A stretch of 64,000 bases of DNA from Caenorhabditis remanei (lineage: Eukaryota > Nematoda > Chromadorea > Rhabditida > Rhabditidae), in contig NC_071333.1 in NCBI RefSeq assembly GCF_010183535.1, positions 1,178,001 to 1,242,000 on the forward strand, written 5' to 3'. A program made the position numbers and the translations under genes. This document shows, piece after piece, positions 60,920 to 64,000 of the stretch (its first letter is position 1; each line of letters starts with the position of its first letter). The notes beneath the pieces were generated by a model. It saw only the letters and a list, made by a program, of their open reading frames with translations. It had not been told where the DNA came from and did no database searches.

Positions 60920-62150
60920 CTAGTTGAAGAATCTGCTTTGCGCGGATGTTGATGGCTGGCTGGTCTATAAGTCAATCTTGTCATCTTATGAAAACAGGTT
61001 GTGTAACTGATACCTTGTTCTTTCTGGGCGGTTGTGGAGCATCCGCGGATCTTTCGTCCTTGAGAGCTTTATAGCTACAAAAGGCGACATTGTGATTCGC
61101 GGCTCTCGAGTCGATCACCTTGCCGACGCATCTTCTGCATTTGATGTTTTCACTCGGACATCCAGTATGCTTGCCACGTTGTGGATTTGGGTTTACTTCC
61201 AAACAGCGGATGCAGATGTTGAGCTGTTGGGCTCTTTGGATACGATCCGATCCCACGTATGACTTGCAGATGTCTGTCGGGTGGTTTTGTCTCTGGCAGA
61301 GAACGCATCCGCGCTGCAATGGTTTAGTTGAGTTCATGTATGTTTTTGAGTGTTTGTCGGAACTCACGTTGACCTTTTGAGCTGTCGAGACAGTGTCTCT
61401 TTCTTCCTTGTCCAGCGGATCGAGTTGCAAGATCTGTGGCTCCGCTTGGCGCAGCATGCTACCTTCGAGCTGTTCAACCGCGGTTTCTACTTTGTGGATG
61501 GCTCTGCGGGTCTCTTTGTTGTCATGAGCCAAGTCTTGAAAACCTTTGAGCCATTCCTTCTGTAGATCGGTCTTTTGGTCTTTGGTGGCCAGAGTGACGA
61601 GGCGTTGGAGTGCCGCGGTTGTCGAATTGTTGGCTCGAATGAGGTCATTGTTTGTGCGCAATATGGCCGCCAAGTTAGCTGAGATCTGATTTGAGTTCTT
61701 GATCCAATCCGGCGGGATGCTCTGTGGAGCACAGTTCGCCGCGATTGTCAGCTCCATGTTCTCAATGGATTGATGCATGCCGCGGATCTCTGGAAGAGTA
61801 GGCATGTAAAGTTTTTTGTTTATTGATTTACTGTTATTACCATCGATGAGCAATTCATCAACCGTGATCCGCGGTTCCAAGGTATAGTCTTCCGACTTAA
61901 CGCTGTGAGCGTCATCGGGGTTTTCTGCCTCATCCGCGTCTTCGTCGTTCATCTTTCCTCTCTTTGGAGGGATTTCCGACGGTTGATTGCTCGTCGATCT
62001 GCTATGAGATCGTCTATTGGTCTGCGGCACGAGTGGTCCGCTTTGGTTGAAATCCACTGGAGGAGGAGTGTGTGGACCTCTTGTCTCCGCGGTCACCATC
62101 TCTTCGTTCTCTACCTCTAATTGAAGCACCTGTTCCTGGTGTGAAGCCAT
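60920..62150 (-). CDS. Gag-like protein with CCHC zinc knuckle (BEL/Pao-type)
   Basis: The ATG at 62150 follows TTATTACAG. An open frame runs to 60981, but three stretches have intron signals: 61790-61840 (51 bases, GTAATA...TTCCAG), 61314-61367 (54, GTGAGT...TTGCAG) and 60965-61013 (49, GTATCA...TTATAG). The first two are multiples of three, so they hide in frame; removing all three ends the protein at 60920. The C-terminal part has a C-x2-C-x4-H-x4-C knuckle (CVLCQRQNHPTDIC) followed by two more Cys/His pairs (CIRC...HTGC; CRRC...HNVAFC), the pattern of BEL/Pao Gag proteins. The centre is helical (DLIRANNSTTAALQRLV). No protease, reverse transcriptase or integrase was seen nearby, so this is a remnant or a domesticated gene. 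Confidence 0.65.
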
Positions 62151-62367
62151 CTGTAATAATCTGATTACCAAATGGTTGTGGCTAGCACAGTTTCAGATAT
62201 AAGAATGACCGAAATACACGTATATTGGCTTAATAAGAAGCGGTTATTTGTGACCATTTCATGATGATGGTAAGAACAGGTTATCGATAAGAGTGTTTAA
62301 TTGAGAACAAATATATGGGGGGTTTAACAGTAGATTTATTGAGTTTTCCGCGGGATGCGTACTCGCT

Positions 62368-63578
62368 CTATTGCCCTCCGCGGGTCCCGTCTTCTTCCAT
62401 GTTCGTCGACTTTGGTGTCTCCGGCAACTGGTTGACCAGAAGGTCTAGTTTCAGCTCAATCGACTCCATTTTGTCTACGAGTTTGTTGAAGTCGTACTGG
62501 AAGTTGTTGCGGGGGCGGCGGAATCTGCCTGGAATGAATAGCTTTTGTTTTCTTTGCCTTATTTTGCTATCTTTCTAACCTTGTCCTCTTTGCTCTTCTT
62601 TATGATCCGCGGATCGTTCCAGAGCTACAGCCATGCGAGCGGTTGAGATGTCGATGTTATGCAGGAGCTTCTCGACACGGTCTCTGTTGATCGTGACTTG
62701 TTGACTCGCTTTGATGTTCTCAGCCGCGGCTAAAAGGAGTATGGTTATATGGGTATCTCTTTGCCATTTATGTACCTTCTTTGGTGGCGGTAGGCCATTG
62801 AGTGAGTTGTGATCCGCGGGTCGAAAGACTTTTGTTCTCGTCCTCATCCGAATCGGAGAAGAATGGGAATTCCATCAATTCGACGCGACGATTGCAACCG
62901 CGGATCGAGCATTTCACGTGTCTGCCGCCGCGGGTCAGTTCTTTGTCCCGGATCTGGAAATAGCAATATTTAATAACATTATCGTTATTTTATTGAGAAT
63001 TTTATCCCATTTTTGGTTAGAATTAGCATTTTTATTGATTTTTTCAGTTTATATGTACTCATACAGTGTTGAAATTCGAGAATTTGTGACATTTCCGCCA
63101 AAAAAGTGGTAAAGATGACCTATACTTGGGAAGTACTGGCTTCTATCTCACTATATTTTTTGGATTTTGTCTTAAATCGATGTATTTTATCGATTTTTGG
63201 CTCGAAAAACTGCCTTTTTGAACATTTTTGGCTGAAAATCAAGGATTTTGGCTGGAAAGCTATCGATTTTTCGGCGACAGGCTCTTATTTAACGTTTTAG
63301 TTCCTTTGGTTAGGATTTTTGACGAATTAGCACACTTTTGGTGTAGCCAGCCGACATTCCGATAATTTTCAGACGAAATTAACGGATTTTTTTTGAGTTT
63401 TTCTCGAATTTTCTCGAATTTTTTGTATAATTTTTTGTTATTTTTATGAATAAGTACTCACTGGGCTCACAGCGACCGCTGGCTTGACGATTTGTGGGAC
63501 TTCGTAGTTGTCTGAAGACATTATTTCCGATCGTGGCCGCGGGTCGTAGAGTTGAGGTTTTTCGTCGGACGAATTCAT
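62368..63578 (-). CDS. Four-exon gene M of the CCGCGG block, function unknown
   Basis: Exons 63462-63578, 62776-62953, 62580-62729 and 62368-62528 join in phase to 201 residues, from ATG (MNSSDEKPQLYD) to TAG. The second exon has a small Cys pair (VKCSIRGC) and an acidic stretch (FFSDSDEDENKS); the third and fourth are helical with heptad-like spacing (VEKLLHNIDISTARMAVALE; LVDKMESIELKLDLLVNQL). Nine CCGCGG copies lie between 62348 and 63537, seven of them inside its exons. It is 218 bases upstream of the Gag-like gene on the same strand, so the two may be co-transcribed. No homologue recognised. Confidence 0.6.
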
Positions 63579-64000
63579 TGTTTTTCACTGAAATTACATT
63601 CAGAATTATTTTTATATTGGTATTTTTCAAGAAATCTCACGAAAAATTAACGACATGACGGAAATACACGAAAAGAATTTTAGGCCGAGCGCGAAATTAC
63701 TTAATTCCGGTTGCGCGTAAGCTCATGTGTATCATGGTCCGCAGTGACACGCGCATTGCGTACAATGGCTCGCGCACTGCGTACCGTAGTCCGATTTAAC
63801 CAATAATTAGGTGTCGATTTACGGAGACTCAAGAATGAGTGATTTGGAGCATTCCGATGTCGGAATTTGCTCTTTTTATGGAAATTTGATTTGAAAAATC
63901 GCTCTTCGCACAAAAATGTGACTTATTGAGACAATTTTTATAGGTTTTGTAGATATTTTTAGGTTACCCGATGGGATTTTGTCACGGCCGCCAACCGATC
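63579..64000. other. Right edge: non-coding DNA
   Basis: The stretch includes a degenerate direct repeat (GCGCATTGCGTAC, GCGCACTGCGTAC at about 63752-63783) and A/T-rich DNA. No exon was recognised. It may hold the promoter of gene M. Confidence 0.45.

Larger units (their letters stand above)
59212..63542. repeat. Block with 20 dispersed CCGCGG[AG]TC palindromes
   Basis: CCGCGG occurs at 59212, 59248, 59925, 60240, 60422, 60903, 61043, 61478, 61613, 61780, 61869, 62087, 62348, 62378, 62607, 62724, 62814, 62898, 62928 and 63537. Most extend to CCGCGGATC or CCGCGGGTC, one to GATCCGCGGATC. They lie in exons of two genes, in all three frames (Pro-Arg, x-Ala, Arg-Gly), in an intron and in spacers. 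They are not tandem: spacing runs from 30 to about 670 bases. The flanking 59 kb hold one copy that I noticed. This suggests a binding site or mark for the whole block. Confidence 0.85.

Noticed and set aside
59212..63542. CpG island or foreign contamination as the cause of CCGCGG sites
   Set aside because: The surrounding exons and introns have ordinary nematode composition and splice signals; only this hexamer with its RTC extension is enriched.
1..64000. tRNA genes, CRISPR arrays, bacterial operons
   Set aside because: No cloverleaf with A/B boxes was recognised; splice signals show eukaryotic DNA.

Overview
The window is genomic DNA from a Caenorhabditis-like nematode. The evidence is an A/T-rich background, many 40-60 nt introns with GTRAGT donors and TTTTCAG acceptors, acceptor-like TTTCAG sites just before several start codons (candidate spliced-leader sites), and recognisable worm orthologues. 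No RNA genes were found. All gene models were read by eye from splice signals and reading-frame phase, without transcript support.

Left part (1-23 kb). The end of a plus-strand C2H2 zinc-finger gene (to 698) is followed by a minus-strand TOCA/CIP4-type F-BAR-HR1-SH3 gene (1450-4922, with a second first exon at 8107-8139). Then come about 11.5 kb with no coding exon that I can support, but with minisatellites, a TIR element and a hairpin. A plus-strand F-box/WD-repeat gene resembling FBXW5 follows (19647-22850, with a possible far last exon at 28182-28251).

Middle part (26-50.5 kb). Eleven genes or gene remnants lie head-to-tail on the minus strand. Most share a fast-diverging module of about 200 residues: it begins with a G-[IL]-I-V strand followed by an aromatic/Trp-Asp-Trp segment and ends near a C-W-W-like motif. 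In the longer members it is followed by acidic and Asn/Arg/Gly-rich low-complexity exons and, in six of them, by a last exon that encodes one C-terminal hydrophobic segment (tail anchor). The array shows segmental duplication (35.3-39.7 kb against 39.8-44.4 kb), pseudogenisation, loss and relocation of splice sites, stop codons just before the anchor, and conserved upstream motifs. I do not recognise this family; it is the strongest candidate here for an undescribed system.

Right part (50.5-64 kb). A SET-domain gene with degenerate catalytic motifs (53013-54949) is followed by A/T-rich intergenic DNA. From about 59.2 kb to 63.55 kb there is a block with a Gag-like CCHC zinc-knuckle gene and a four-exon gene of unknown function. 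The block carries 20 copies of the palindrome CCGCGG, mostly as CCGCGG[AG]TC, in every reading frame and in non-coding DNA, while I noticed one copy in the rest of the window. This looks like DNA-level selection or an element-specific site and is the second main finding.
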